From Coraliomargarita algicola (lineage in GTDB: Bacteria > Verrucomicrobiota > Verrucomicrobiia > Opitutales > Coraliomargaritaceae): a stretch of DNA of 64,000 nt. The translations under genes and the position numbers were made by a program. The stretch lies in the NCBI RefSeq assembly GCF_033878955.1, contig NZ_CP138858.1, positions 372,001 to 436,000 on the forward strand, read 5' to 3'. Each line of letters starts with the position of its first letter. Position 1 is the first letter of the stretch. Shown one piece after another: positions 7,253 to 18,207 of the stretch. The notes under the pieces are model-generated. The model made no database searches. It had not been told where the DNA came from and was given only the letters and a program-made list of their open reading frames with translations.

Positions 7253-10136
7253 TTATGCGCTCAGTGTTTCCTTTGCTTTCGTAGCCAATTCTTCGGCTTT
7301 GTCGCGCTCGGGGGCGGCGCCGCGGGCCATGTCGGGTTTGCCGCCGCCTTTACCGCCGGCGATGGGCGCGAGGCTTTGGATCAGCTTGCCGGCCATCAGG
7401 CCGTTGTCCTTGGCGCTGCTGCCACAGAGGGCGCCAAGGTAGAGTTTCTCGCCGTCGTCGACGATCAGGAAGGCGGCTTGGCCAAATTGCTGCGACTTCA
7501 GCCCGTTGAGCAACTCTTGCAGCAGTGCGGCGGGGCCTTGGGTGGCAATGACGAGATTGCCGGAAAGGTCGAGCTCGCTCAGCATGGCGTGGGCGGCCTT
7601 GGCCGCACCGGCGGTTTGTGCTTTTTTGAGCGCTTTGTCGGCTTCGACAGTGGCGGCTTTGAGCCCTTGCAGGTGTGCCAGTAGATCTTTGAAGACTTGG
7701 TTCTTTTGCTCGAAGCTGCCCTTATCCAGCATACCGGTCATGATGTGCGGAAACTGTGGGAAGTGGACCGGCTCGGCGTCGAGTGCGCTGAGTTGCTCGT
7801 TGAGCGCATTCAGGCGGCTGCGTAGCTCTTTCTTTTCTTCGGCGGATTTCTCGACCACGCTGCGAGTCCAATCGTAGGCGGCGATGCCGCAAACGGCTTC
7901 GATGCGGCGAATGCCGGAGGCAATGGCGCCCTCGGATTTGATTTTAAACAAGCCGATGTCTTTGGTGTTGCGCACGTGGGTGCCGCCGCAGAGTTCCATT
8001 GAGTAGCCGTCCAATTGCTGAGGTTGGCCACCGATTTGTACGACCCGCACTTTGTCGCCATATTTGTCGCCAAAGAATTGTTGAATGTCGGAGCGGCCCT
8101 TGACGTCGTCGTGGGGCACTTCGATCCAGCTGACGGGTTCGCCGGCTTCGATGTGAGCGTTGACTTTGGATTCGATTTGATCGATCTGCTCGGGCGTGAG
8201 TGCGCCGGAGTTAAAGTCGAAGCGCAGACGGTTGCGGCTGACCATCGAACCTTGCTGTGCGGCATCGCTGGAAACGATCTCGTGCAAGGCCCAGTGCAGT
8301 AAGTGGGTGGCTGTGTGGTGTGCTTCGATCGGGCGGCGGCGGTTGGGATCGATGCTGAGGGTGACTTGGTCGCCCACGGCGATCTTGGCATCCACGGGCA
8401 GGCTGTGGGCGCGTGCGGCGCTGAGCTGTTGCACCGCGCTGACGGGATATTCGGCATCGCCTAGCGTGAGGGTGCCCTGGTCGCCGAGTTGTCCGCCCAT
8501 TTCTGCGTAGAAGGGGGTGCGGTCGGTGATCACGAGCAGGGCGTCTTCTTGGGTGTGGATTTCCAGCACAGTGGCGGAGCTGCTATCTTCTTCGAAGCCG
8601 GTAAATTCGGTGCTGGCCTCGGTGGCGATGTCTGCGGCGCGCACGATCTTTTGGCTTCGTGATTTGCGACCGCGTTCGCGCTGTTCATCCATGTGTGTTT
8701 CAACTGCAGCTTGATCCAGCTTAAGACCATGTTCACTGCATAGAAGTGCTGTCAAATCAACAGGAAAACCATAGGTATCATAAAGTTTGAAGGCTTCTTC
8801 GGCAGGAAAAGAAAATTCCCCATGATGATCCTTTAGGAATTTTAGTGCACTTTCGTAAGTAACTGGATGGCTAGCTTTGGAAGCTGCCAACAAAGTAAGC
8901 ACTGAAGAAAACTGATCTAAGCCATGACTTAGGGTTTTGTTAAAACTTTCTTCTTCGCGCTGTAGATTTTCTTTGATCGCTGCGGCGCGGTTTTTGAGCT
9001 CGGGAAAGACGCCTGCCATTTCATCGACCAAGGTGTCGACCAGTTCGGGCAGGAAGGTTTGTGCACTGGAGAAGCCGAGGGTGCGGCCGTAGCGCACCGC
9101 GCGGCGCAGGATGCGACGCAGCACATAGTTGCGCCCAGTGTTGCCGAGCAGAATGCCATCGGCCAGGGAAAATGCGAGCGTGCGGATGTGGTCGGCGATC
9201 ACGCGGAAAGCGATGGCTTCCTTCATCTCGGTGGAGAGTTGTGATTTGTCACTCTCGACCGATTCAGGATAGATGTCGGCGTAGGTCTTGCCGCTGAGTG
9301 CTTCCAGCTTGCGGAAGATCGGTTGGAAGACGTCGGTCGCGTAGTTGCTGGGCTTTTGAGAGAAGTCGGTAAAGCCCTTTGTGTTTTGGATCAGCGAGCA
9401 GGCGCGCTCGAAGCCCATGCCGGTGTCGACATGCTTGGCGGGCAGATCGCGGAAGCTGCCGTCGGCCTCGGCATTGTATTGGATGAAGACCAGATTCCAG
9501 ATCTCAATGCAGAGGTCGGAGTCCATATTGACCAGTTTGCCTTCGCTGTCGCCGTTGGGGGTGAGGTCTACGTGCAACTCGGAGCAAGGGCCGCAGGGGC
9601 CGGTCTCGCCCATCATCCAGAAGTTATCCTTCACGTTGCCGTTGATGATGTGCTTCTTGGGGTCGAGGCCTTTTTTTTCGAAGAGAGCGGCCCAGAAATC
9701 GTAGGCTTCCTGATCGAAACTGGAAGGGTCGCCTTCGGAGGGCGCATAGACGGTGGCGTAGAGGCGGCTGGCCGGCACGCCCCAGACATCGACGATCAAT
9801 TCCCAGCCCCATTCGATCGCTTCCTTTTTGAAATAGTTGCCAAAGGACCAATTGCCCAGCATCTCGAAGAAGGTGTGGTGATAGGTATCGTAGCCCACAT
9901 CTTCCAGGTCGTTATGCTTACCGCCGGCGCGGATGCACTTCTGGGTGTCCGCTGCGCGAGCGGGTGAGTAGGGCGCCTTTTCCGTGCCGAGGAAGTAGGG
10001 CACGAACTGATTCATACCCGCATTGGTAAACAACAAGCCCGGCGACTGCGGCATCAAGGAAGCAGACGGCACGATGGTGTGCTGTTTCGAGGCAAAGAAG
10101 TCCATAAAGGACTGACGGATTTCGGCGGATGATTTC

Positions 10137-10138
<2 letters not shown>
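7253..10138 (-). CDS. alaS: Alanyl-tRNA synthetase
   Basis: Class II synthetase for alanine with N-terminal catalytic core (starts MKSSAEIRQSFMDFFASK; motif FTNAGMNQFVPYFLG), tRNA-recognition helices, an editing domain with the zinc motif (HHTATHLLHW ... CGGTHVRNT) that hydrolyses mischarged Ser/Gly-tRNA-Ala, and a C-terminal oligomerisation part. At about 961 residues it is longer than the usual 875, mostly in the middle. The ATG is chosen at MKSSAEI because upstream in-frame codons translate a 7-bp repeat array. That array (TTCCCAT units) runs into the start codon and leaves no Shine-Dalgarno purine run. Confidence 0.95.
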
Positions 10139-10676
<538 letters not shown>

Positions 10677-10705
10677 AATGCCGCATGTTGGGCGTTCCTC
10701 GTGTT

Positions 10706-11806
<1,101 letters not shown>

Positions 11807-12084
11807 AAGATTTGGAAAAAGCAGAGTAATTTGTCCGAGCGCTGTTGTGCTTCAAGACTTTTCGCAGATTTAGCTAAATGGGCACAGTTTTCCATCAGCT
11901 CTCAGCTGGATCGTAGCTCTAATATCTGTTGTCGCAATCGTCCGAGCATCTCCTGTTGACTGGAGACATCTGGATGGCTCCAGCAGTTCGATTGAGTCGT
12001 AGAGCGCGCTGCTTGAAGCGTATACGAGGTGTTGCGGTCGCAGGTCGGGCCACTGTTGTTCACTGTTGGAAGCAGTGGTATTGC

Positions 12085-13206
12085 TTACTTTGTCTCGGGC
12101 TGTTCGCGAGGCAGGCTCAGTCTGAAAATAGTCCCTTGCGGGGCGTTGGGAGAGTAGCTGATCTGACCAGATAGTTTGCTGGCGAGGTTTTGGCAAATAC
12201 TCATGCCTAATCCGGAGCCTTCATTGCTAGAGTTCAGCTTTTTAAATGGGGTGAAGAGCAGGTGTGCTTGCTCCTTGGGGATGCCGCAACCGCTGTCTTT
12301 GACTTCAATGATGAGCTCGTCTTCGTTGCTGATGTCACTGATGGCGATGTAGCCAGTCTCTGTGAATTTAATCGCGTTACCGAGCAAATTGTCGAGTATG
12401 CGCCGTAGCGCTAAAGCGTCGGTTCGTATGGGATTGTGTGCTACAGTGCTGACTACAAAGTCTAATTGTTTGTTTTTGGCGAGCGGGGAGTGAAATTCCT
12501 GTGTGTCGCGAATGATGCTTGTGACATCGACTTCGTTGAGCTCCATTTCGATTAAGCTACTTTGGGAGAAATCATAGATATTCGAAATTAGTTTTCGCGA
12601 TTGAGCTAAGGAGCTTTCGACCAACTCAAACTCTTCTGTTAGATGTTCGCTTTTCTCTTTAAGTAATTGAGTCATGGTCCAGCCCGCGGTCAGTGCGTTG
12701 AGCACATCATGCGAAGCGGTGGCGAGCACGATATCTTTGAACTTGAGTGCATCTGCCAATTGTTCGTTGGCCTTCCGGAGTTCTTTTTCTTGGAGCTTTT
12801 TCTCGTGGATGTTTTGTGTGATGCCCACCATGCGCAGGGGGCTGCCGTCTTGATTACGTGAAATGAGACGTCCGGCCTCGAGCACCCATTTGTACTCGCC
12901 CTGTGGGTTGCGGTATTGGTGCTCCATGCTCCACATTTCCGTTTCACCGCGCAGGTGCGCTTGCAAGCTTTCCCAGACCGGCTCGCGTTCTTCGGGGGGC
13001 AGGGCGTCCATCCAGAAATCGAGATGATGTCTGATTGTGCCAAGATCGTAGCCCAGTATGCAGTCCTTAACCGCGTGTGTTTTTAAGATGCCAGTTGGAA
13101 TGTCCCATTCCCACCAGACCTGATTGGCACTCAGTAGAGCGATCTCTAGGCGTTGTTCTAGGTCGTAGATGGTCGCTTTGAGCGCTTCTTCAGTGGTGTG
13201 AGTCAT
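12085..13206 (-). CDS. Orphan soluble PAS sensor histidine kinase
   Basis: Residues about 15-135 form a PAS/PAC sensor (WWEWDIPTGILK ... EYKWVLEAGRLISRN ... GITQNIHEKK). A phosphoacceptor helix follows with an unusual H-box, ATASHDVLNALTAG, in place of the common SHELRTPL. The ATPase domain has N-box DNLLGNAIKFT, G1 DSGCGIP and G2 GSGLGMSICQ. There is no transmembrane segment or signal peptide, so it is cytoplasmic. No response regulator gene is adjacent. The nearest neighbour, the P-II gene, is divergent and 322 bp away. The signal is unknown. Confidence 0.87.
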   Translation of the reverse strand: MTHTTEEALKATIYDLEQRLEIALLSANQVWWEWDIPTGILKTHAVKDCILGYDLGTIRHHLDFWMDALPPEEREPVWESLQAHLRGETEMWSMEHQYRNPQGEYKWVLEAGRLISRNQDGSPLRMVGITQNIHEKKLQEKELRKANEQLADALKFKDIVLATASHDVLNALTAGWTMTQLLKEKSEHLTEEFELVESSLAQSRKLISNIYDFSQSSLIEMELNEVDVTSIIRDTQEFHSPLAKNKQLDFVVSTVAHNPIRTDALALRRILDNLLGNAIKFTETGYIAISDISNEDELIIEVKDSGCGIPKEQAHLLFTPFKKLNSSNEGSGLGMSICQNLASKLSGQISYSPNAPQGTIFRLSLPREQPETK

Positions 13207-13528
13207 TCCGGCTGAAAATGAGTCGAAGTTCTAGCTTGTCGATGGTATTCCACGCGCAAATGCATTTTGAAAAATGGCTTTTGCTATGATCACGACTGGG
13301 CTGTTTGTCAGGTCCTTTGTAGCACGTATGATATTTACAGCTATTTTACTTTTTACGTCGCTGTGGCTGGTGTCAGTGTACGTTTATTATTATGCTGCTT
13401 TGTAAGTGCACGACAGGCTTGCGTGTGAGCGTAGAAGTCGAGCATACTGGTCTGGATCAATCCGAACACGGTGAGACTGCTTACCAGTTCGAATAAGCGC
13501 ATAAGTATTTAACTAAAGGAAAACTATT
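13207..13528. other. Divergent spacer upstream of the P-II gene
   Basis: A 322-bp region between two divergent genes. It contains a possible 25-codon membrane-peptide frame (13328-13405) and a good ribosome-binding site AAAGGA about 8 bp before the P-II ATG. A sigma-54 promoter was looked for and not found with correct spacing. Confidence 0.5.
13328..13405 (+). CDS. Possible 25-residue single-span membrane peptide
   Basis: An ATG frame encodes a peptide that is almost entirely hydrophobic (MIFTAILLFTSLWLV, then a tail VSVYVYYYAAL) and ends at TAA 123 bp before the P-II start. A weak CAGG lies upstream at non-ideal spacing. The composition suits a one-helix membrane peptide, but such a short frame could occur by chance. 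No homologue is recognised. Confidence 0.28.
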   Translation: MIFTAILLFTSLWLVSVYVYYYAAL

Positions 13529-13867
<339 letters not shown>

Positions 13868-13900
13868 TCGACAATTCGCACATTTGGTATCGATTTTAGC

Positions 13901-13953
13901 TCACTTACACATGAGCGATGGCGCGTTTGCGACATTGCTCATGCTGTAAGTGA
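13901..13953. terminator. Strong hairpin after the P-II gene, between convergent genes
   Basis: TCACTTACACATGAGCGATG pairs with CATTGCTCATGCTGTAAGTGA with one bulge and one mismatch, giving a stem of about 20 bp around a GC-rich loop. It lies between two convergent genes and probably acts as a bidirectional terminator, although no long U-run follows. Confidence 0.6.
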
Positions 13954-13956
13954 TGA

Positions 13957-14487
13957 TCATTTGATTGCTACGGGGGCAATATAGTCTTCAGTCCGATCAC
14001 TGCTGTAGTCGTCTGGAGTGTAAGGTTCATGACTGTTTACTATTGCGAAAAATACTCCTCGCTCTTGAACCGAACTCGAAACCTTAATAACGGCATTTTT
14101 TCTAGTAGTCGGAGGATTTCGGAAAGGTGGGATCAAAACAGTTTTATTTTCAAAGGACTCTAAAGTGACGTTCAATTCAGCATTCAGCAAGAAGGTATCC
14201 CACGGCGATACAGTTCCCAGGAAATTCCATTCTACAAGATCGTGTGACACGTAGATGAAATAGGGGATCGATGCATAGTGATATTTCCTGAATACGATTT
14301 CATAGCCTGTTTCGGTTGGAGACGCTTTCTGGAGAAACTTGTGAGCTGACAAATTCTCTTCTCTTTGTTCGTCACTTATTTGATTCCAGCTGTAATTAAA
14401 CCCCGGATCTACCGTTTGAGGTGGTGAAGCAAACAGTAGGCTCCCAGTCGTAATGTAAATGCTTAGCAATTGAATGACTTCTTTCAT
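13957..14487 (-). CDS. Putative secreted protein, unknown function
   Basis: About 176 residues starting with a signal peptide (MKEVIQLLSIYITTGSLLFASPP, likely cut after FAS). The mature part is polar with several aromatic beta-type segments (YHYASIPYFIYVSHDLVEWNFLG). The SHDLVEW stretch recalls repeats in large surface proteins of this phylum, but no family can be named. An in-frame TTG two codons upstream is less likely than the ATG. It converges on the P-II gene and opens an AT-rich accessory stretch. Confidence 0.55.
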   Translation of the reverse strand: MKEVIQLLSIYITTGSLLFASPPQTVDPGFNYSWNQISDEQREENLSAHKFLQKASPTETGYEIVFRKYHYASIPYFIYVSHDLVEWNFLGTVSPWDTFLLNAELNVTLESFENKTVLIPPFRNPPTTRKNAVIKVSSSVQERGVFFAIVNSHEPYTPDDYSSDRTEDYIAPVAIK

Positions 14488-14493
14488 CGTCAA

Positions 14494-15020
14494 AGATCTG
14501 CACGGTTTATCTGTTGACCAGCAATGCTTGGATATGGCCGAAGGCCGCGTGGGTGGGAGAGTCTTGAATGGTTGGCTTCATCGGGAGCTGTGAATCTTTA
14601 ATTTTCTTCTTCTTTTCCAATTACTAACCAAACTGCTGGTTCACCACCGAAGCGATCAATTATTTCTTATTCTTTGCAATTTGTCTAAGGGATTCAGCTA
14701 TGTCGCGAATCCAATACATGAAGTAAATAGTAACGCCTAAAGTGAGTATTAGTTGGATGAAGTCGGGGCTCATTTTGTTTTGTAGGTTTAAATTCTTGTA
14801 GATCGGTGAGCACTATCGCGCCTACTGGATCTGAATCCTTCAATCGTTCCTAACGTATCCGAATCGAACGTGATGCTCAAGGTTCATTACATCCTCCCCT
14901 GATTATTTGGCCATAAAGAGGCGCAAAACTCACAAGAACCTGATTCAATACTCTGCTTTCATTTTTTTTGTGCCTACGCGTGCATTTTTGTGGCTCAAAC
15001 CAGCATAGAGGCGGATTTAA
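14494..15020. other. Low-coding AT-rich spacer at the island edge
   Basis: About 530 bp with one plausible short gene (14660-14773, reverse). The remainder shows no recognisable gene or intron 5' end. It leads into the group II intron remnant. Confidence 0.5.
14660..14773 (-). CDS. Possible 37-residue membrane-anchored small protein
   Basis: The peptide begins MSPDFIQLILTLGVTIYF, a single hydrophobic helix, then MYWIRDIAESLRQIAKNKK, an amphipathic basic tail, then TAA. Helix plus charged tail is a common design of real small membrane proteins. No Shine-Dalgarno sequence is visible upstream. No homologue is recognised. Confidence 0.38.
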   Translation of the reverse strand: MSPDFIQLILTLGVTIYFMYWIRDIAESLRQIAKNKK

Positions 15021-15257
15021 ATTTTCTTCTCAGATCGCGGAGCACTCGCGCTTGCGTATCAAAGTGAACTACGCAGTTACATCTGGAAGCAATGGAAGAA
15101 TCGCCGTACCCGCGTCGGTAATCTCATAAAGCTGGGGATCTACAAAGAAACCGCAGTCAAAACAGGCTGTGCACGAAAAGGAGCTTGGCACATGTTTTGA
15201 ATCCCGCCAGAGGGCAATTAACGAGGGTGAATCGGGGAGCCAAGTGAAATGGGTCAT
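15021..15257 (+). pseudogene. Group II intron reverse transcriptase/maturase, C-terminal remnant
   Basis: The forward frame reads ELRSYIWKQWKNRRTRVGNL followed by IKLGIYKETAVKTGCARKGAWHM and then a stop. This matches the C-terminal maturase/DNA-binding end of group II intron proteins (compare LtrA: IWRKWKTPKTRKRNLISLGV ... TRKGHW). The catalytic RT domain is missing and stops interrupt the end, so it is a relic. It is followed by the IS4 element and then by an intron 3' end on the same strand, which suggests that the IS split the intron. Confidence 0.75.
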
Positions 15258-15275
15258 GATCGTTTTGCCCAATGA

Positions 15276-16768
15276 TTACTAAACCCATATAACTACAAGT
15301 TTAAATGAATGAGATAAATCAAAGCACCTGGTCTGAGGAGGAGTTTTCGAAGGTTAACCTAGGGGATAAGCGTCTAAACAATCGGTTGATTCAATTATGT
15401 GATCGCTTTTCTGATGCCCCGGAGAGTCCAATCAACCAAGCTTGTGAAGATTGGTCGGAAACGAAGTCTGCTTACCGGTTTTTCCAAAACGATAAAGTTC
15501 GTTCATCCGAGATATTGTCGACTCACAGTGCAAAAACGGCACAGCGGGCTAATGCCCATGGGACGATTCTTGCGATTCAGGACACCAGCTACTTCAACTA
15601 CACCAGCCATCCGAAAACAGAAGGCCTTGGAGAAATCTCGATGAAAAAAGGGAAAAACGTTAAGGAGATTTATGCCCATGGACTGGCGATGCATGCATGC
15701 CTAGCTGTGACTACTCAGGGGCTGCCATTGGGCCTACTAAGCCAAAAAATCTCTGCTCGCGAGAGTCGGTCAACTCGGGGCAGGAAGAGTAATCGTGATC
15801 GAGTGCCTATTGAAGAAAAGGAGAGCTTTCGTTGGTTGGAGTCACTGCGTGAGGCAATGGAAGTTGTCAGAGACTCTCGTGTGGTGACTGTGTGTGATCG
15901 TGAGTGTGATATCTATGACTTTTTCAAGTGTAGTCATGAATTAGATGCGCCTGTCCTTGTGCGAGCCACTTCGGATCGGACCATTAATCGCAAATCAAGA
16001 TATGCCGAGAAGGATGTCATTAAGCTGTGGGACTACATGATCTCGTGCCCTGACGCGGGTTCCTACGAAATAGGCATCCCGCATAAATCAAAAACGAAGC
16101 ATAACTCAGAGCGATTTGCACGAAGAGCCGTAGTTACCGTCCGGTTTGGCGCTTTCCAGCTCAATGCCCCTCGTAATCACCCGAAGCAAAAGCTTGAGAA
16201 ATTGCCGGATGTAGAAATGAATGCGATCTATGTTCTCGAAGAGAATCCACCAGAGGACGAGGATGCCGTCGAATGGATGCTCTTGACGAACCTTGAAGTG
16301 TCTAGCTTTGAAGAGGCCTGTGAGAAAGTCGCATGGTATTGTCTACGCTGGCGCATAGAGATGTTTTTCAAAGTCTTGAAGTCCGGCTTCCGAGTTGAAG
16401 CCTGCCGCCTCGGACACGGTGAGAGGTTGTCCAGATATCTGACAGTGATGAGTATCGTGGCATGGCGATTATTTATGATTACGTTGATTGCGCGAACCGA
16501 CCCTAGGCAATGTTGCTCAAGCCTATTGAGTGAGCATGAGTGGAAAGTCCTGCGAAGTAAGAGCACGAAAGAAGATGACCCCACTAATCCGCCTCCGACG
16601 ATTAAACAGGCAGTTGCTTGGATCGCTAAGCTAGGAGGGCACTTAGGGCGAAAATGCGATGGGCCACCAGGTACCATTACACTTTGGAGAGGGTGGAAGC
16701 GACTTACAGATCTATGCGAGGGAGCCAGGCTTGCAAAATGTGAAAACTCAAGTTGTGGGTAATATTAA
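15276..16768 (+). mobile_element. IS4-family (Tn5-group) insertion sequence, ends approximate
   Basis: One complete transposase gene occupies nearly the whole unit. Its ends are inferred from the flanks: group II RT remnant on the left and group II intron 3' end starting at 16769 on the right. Weak similarity between 15283-15304 and the reverse complement of 16743-16760 (ACCCA...AACT...GTTT) may be the terminal repeats. No 9-bp target duplication was found by eye. Confidence 0.6.
15305..16762 (+). CDS. IS4-family transposase (Tn5/IS50 group)
   Basis: A 485-residue DDE transposase. The N-terminal Tn5-type domain has LGDKRLNNRL and NQACEDWSETKSAYRFF. First catalytic Asp is D93 (AIQDTS), second is D198 (VCDRECDIYD). 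The IS4 signature Y-2-R-3-E-6-K is Y345, R348, E352 and K359 (YCLRWRIEMFFKVLK), with E352 as third acidic residue. All catalytic residues are present and the frame is open, so the enzyme may be active. It is inserted in a decayed group II intron. Confidence 0.93.
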   Translation: MNEINQSTWSEEEFSKVNLGDKRLNNRLIQLCDRFSDAPESPINQACEDWSETKSAYRFFQNDKVRSSEILSTHSAKTAQRANAHGTILAIQDTSYFNYTSHPKTEGLGEISMKKGKNVKEIYAHGLAMHACLAVTTQGLPLGLLSQKISARESRSTRGRKSNRDRVPIEEKESFRWLESLREAMEVVRDSRVVTVCDRECDIYDFFKCSHELDAPVLVRATSDRTINRKSRYAEKDVIKLWDYMISCPDAGSYEIGIPHKSKTKHNSERFARRAVVTVRFGAFQLNAPRNHPKQKLEKLPDVEMNAIYVLEENPPEDEDAVEWMLLTNLEVSSFEEACEKVAWYCLRWRIEMFFKVLKSGFRVEACRLGHGERLSRYLTVMSIVAWRLFMITLIARTDPRQCCSSLLSEHEWKVLRSKSTKEDDPTNPPPTIKQAVAWIAKLGGHLGRKCDGPPGTITLWRGWKRLTDLCEGARLAKCENSSCG

Positions 16769-16812
16769 GGTGGTGTGAGAGGTGGCGTCCCGTGCGGCGT
16801 CACCTACTCGAT
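16769..16812 (+). ncRNA. Group II intron 3' end (distal domain V and domain VI)
   Basis: GGTGGTGTGAGAGG, a hairpin GGTGGCGTC-CCGTGC-GGCGTCACC (9 bp with two G-U pairs), then CCTACTCGAT. This order (3' strand of domain V, domain VI stem, CUAC with the likely branch-point A, terminal AY) is that of bacterial group II intron 3' ends. The 5' half of domain V is missing, presumably displaced by the IS. The intron boundary at 16812 falls directly against the stop codon of the reverse-strand HEPN gene. Confidence 0.6.
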
Positions 16813-18207
16813 TTAAGCTTCCTTAATTTTATATTGTAGATTACGATTAGCTTTGAGCACTTCTGAAACCTCATCGTCGGACAATCCGAGCTGCTTCAAC
16901 AGATGCATCTGGAACACGGCTTCCATCTTCATGCATAGCGTCCAAAGTTCATTTCCATCCGCTGCCTTGACCTCGAGATCTGGCGAAAAGTGTGTAAAAT
17001 AGTTTCGCGTATTCACAATTAGATCAACCAAACGTGATACTGCCTTCTTGCCCCCAAATTCGGTTTCGAAAGGTTCTATTATCTTTTTCAGCCTCTTCCT
17101 CAAAGACACCTCATTTCCATGTGATAGACGACCGCTCAACCAATCCTTATTGGTCTCTGGGCACGATTTCAGAATAGTCTCGACTAAGGAGTCATACTTG
17201 TCTGGATCCATCATCGTCTCATTCGAAAGCCTCCTGTGAAAAGTTTCGAGGCATTGAGCCATTGCAAGGAATCTACCGTTTAGAAAACGATGTGCCCCAG
17301 TCCGAGAAGAAAAATAGAGATTTATTGACGGTTCAACTAGTTCATACGCTTGGAACCATGCGCAAATGAACGCGGAAAACCTTTTTCTAATTTGAGGAAA
17401 ACGCAGGAGCATGTCGTGCGATTCAATTTTCGGAACCTCCTCATCGAACGGCAAACTGCGATAAACAACCTTCATTGCTATTGGAATTTCTTTTCCGTCT
17501 GGGTACTTTCGGACAACCTCCTTTGATTGGGCCGAGATTTCACTGATGCTCACCGTCTTATCAATGCAGAAGGACAAAAGATTTGTGATTTTATAAGCAG
17601 CAGAAATGAGGTCTCTCAATGGTTGTTTTACCTTTGTCTCAATTTTTAATAATGCAGATTGGGTTACCTTCGCTTCTGTAAAAAGAGGAGCACCTGGAAT
17701 CGACCACGCAAATGCCAAGGATAACATCATGTCGTCATTTATAGGAAAATTCTCTTCCTGAGGCGCTTTATATGAAATACTAACCGACTTGTCCTCAAAA
17801 TTCGGTGAGACCTGAAATCCGGCTGTAGCGACCCATTGGTCCAGTCCATCAACTGAAAAAGATATGGATTCGAAGGCAACTTCCTCATCCTTTTCGAACC
17901 AGACTCCTGAGATCAGAAGATTAACGTGAATTCTAGACTTTGAAATACCCCCAAACGAGAAATTTTTATTTGTATAAAAACAGTTATCAAGTGTAACTTC
18001 ACTGCGTTTTTCGACATGTCCGTGTATTCTTGGGAGGTTGAAGTCTTGGCTAGTAAATGCTTTGGAAACATTCTCATCAAAATTGCCGATAATCTCCAAT
18101 TCCACGTCTCCACCATCAGATATAGAAAGTATTCCTGGAATTCGTTTACCGGGCTTATCAATCATCCAGAAGAAGCCTGATAATTTTTCTGGTGCTTCAA
18201 ATCTCAT
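16813..18207 (-). CDS. apeA: ApeA-like HEPN defence protein
   Basis: A 464-residue protein. Residues about 1-170 resemble the ApeA N-terminal domain: GFFWMIDKPGKRIPGILS, GGDVELEIIG and a beta-rich continuation. The C-terminal helical part (about 270-450) ends with a HEPN ribonuclease motif R-N-x-x-x-H at R401-H406 (NTRNYFTHFS). ApeA is a single-gene anti-phage system thought to act by abortive infection through RNA cleavage. The gene is AT-richer than its neighbours. It lies beside an IS4 element and between two group II intron 3' ends, fitting a transferred defence island. The exact family assignment is by recall of domain patterns, not by search. Confidence 0.72.
   Translation of the reverse strand: MRFEAPEKLSGFFWMIDKPGKRIPGILSISDGGDVELEIIGNFDENVSKAFTSQDFNLPRIHGHVEKRSEVTLDNCFYTNKNFSFGGISKSRIHVNLLISGVWFEKDEEVAFESISFSVDGLDQWVATAGFQVSPNFEDKSVSISYKAPQEENFPINDDMMLSLAFAWSIPGAPLFTEAKVTQSALLKIETKVKQPLRDLISAAYKITNLLSFCIDKTVSISEISAQSKEVVRKYPDGKEIPIAMKVVYRSLPFDEEVPKIESHDMLLRFPQIRKRFSAFICAWFQAYELVEPSINLYFSSRTGAHRFLNGRFLAMAQCLETFHRRLSNETMMDPDKYDSLVETILKSCPETNKDWLSGRLSHGNEVSLRKRLKKIIEPFETEFGGKKAVSRLVDLIVNTRNYFTHFSPDLEVKAADGNELWTLCMKMEAVFQMHLLKQLGLSDDEVSEVLKANRNLQYKIKEA

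Noticed and set aside
7104..7442. Forward 112-codon frame overlapping the alaS 3' end
   Set aside because: It reads repeats and the antisense of alaS; no family match.
13400..13425. Sigma-54 promoter upstream of the P-II gene
   Set aside because: GTGCACG and TTGC are present but the spacing is 2 bp too long for the -24/-12 pattern.
15069..15272. Reverse-strand 67-codon frame
   Set aside because: It is the antisense of the group II maturase C-terminal remnant, whose forward reading matches the family.
16781..16804. Simple rho-independent terminator of the transposase gene
   Set aside because: The hairpin sits in the order expected for group II intron domain VI, between GGTGGTGTGAG and CTACTCGAT, and no U-run follows.
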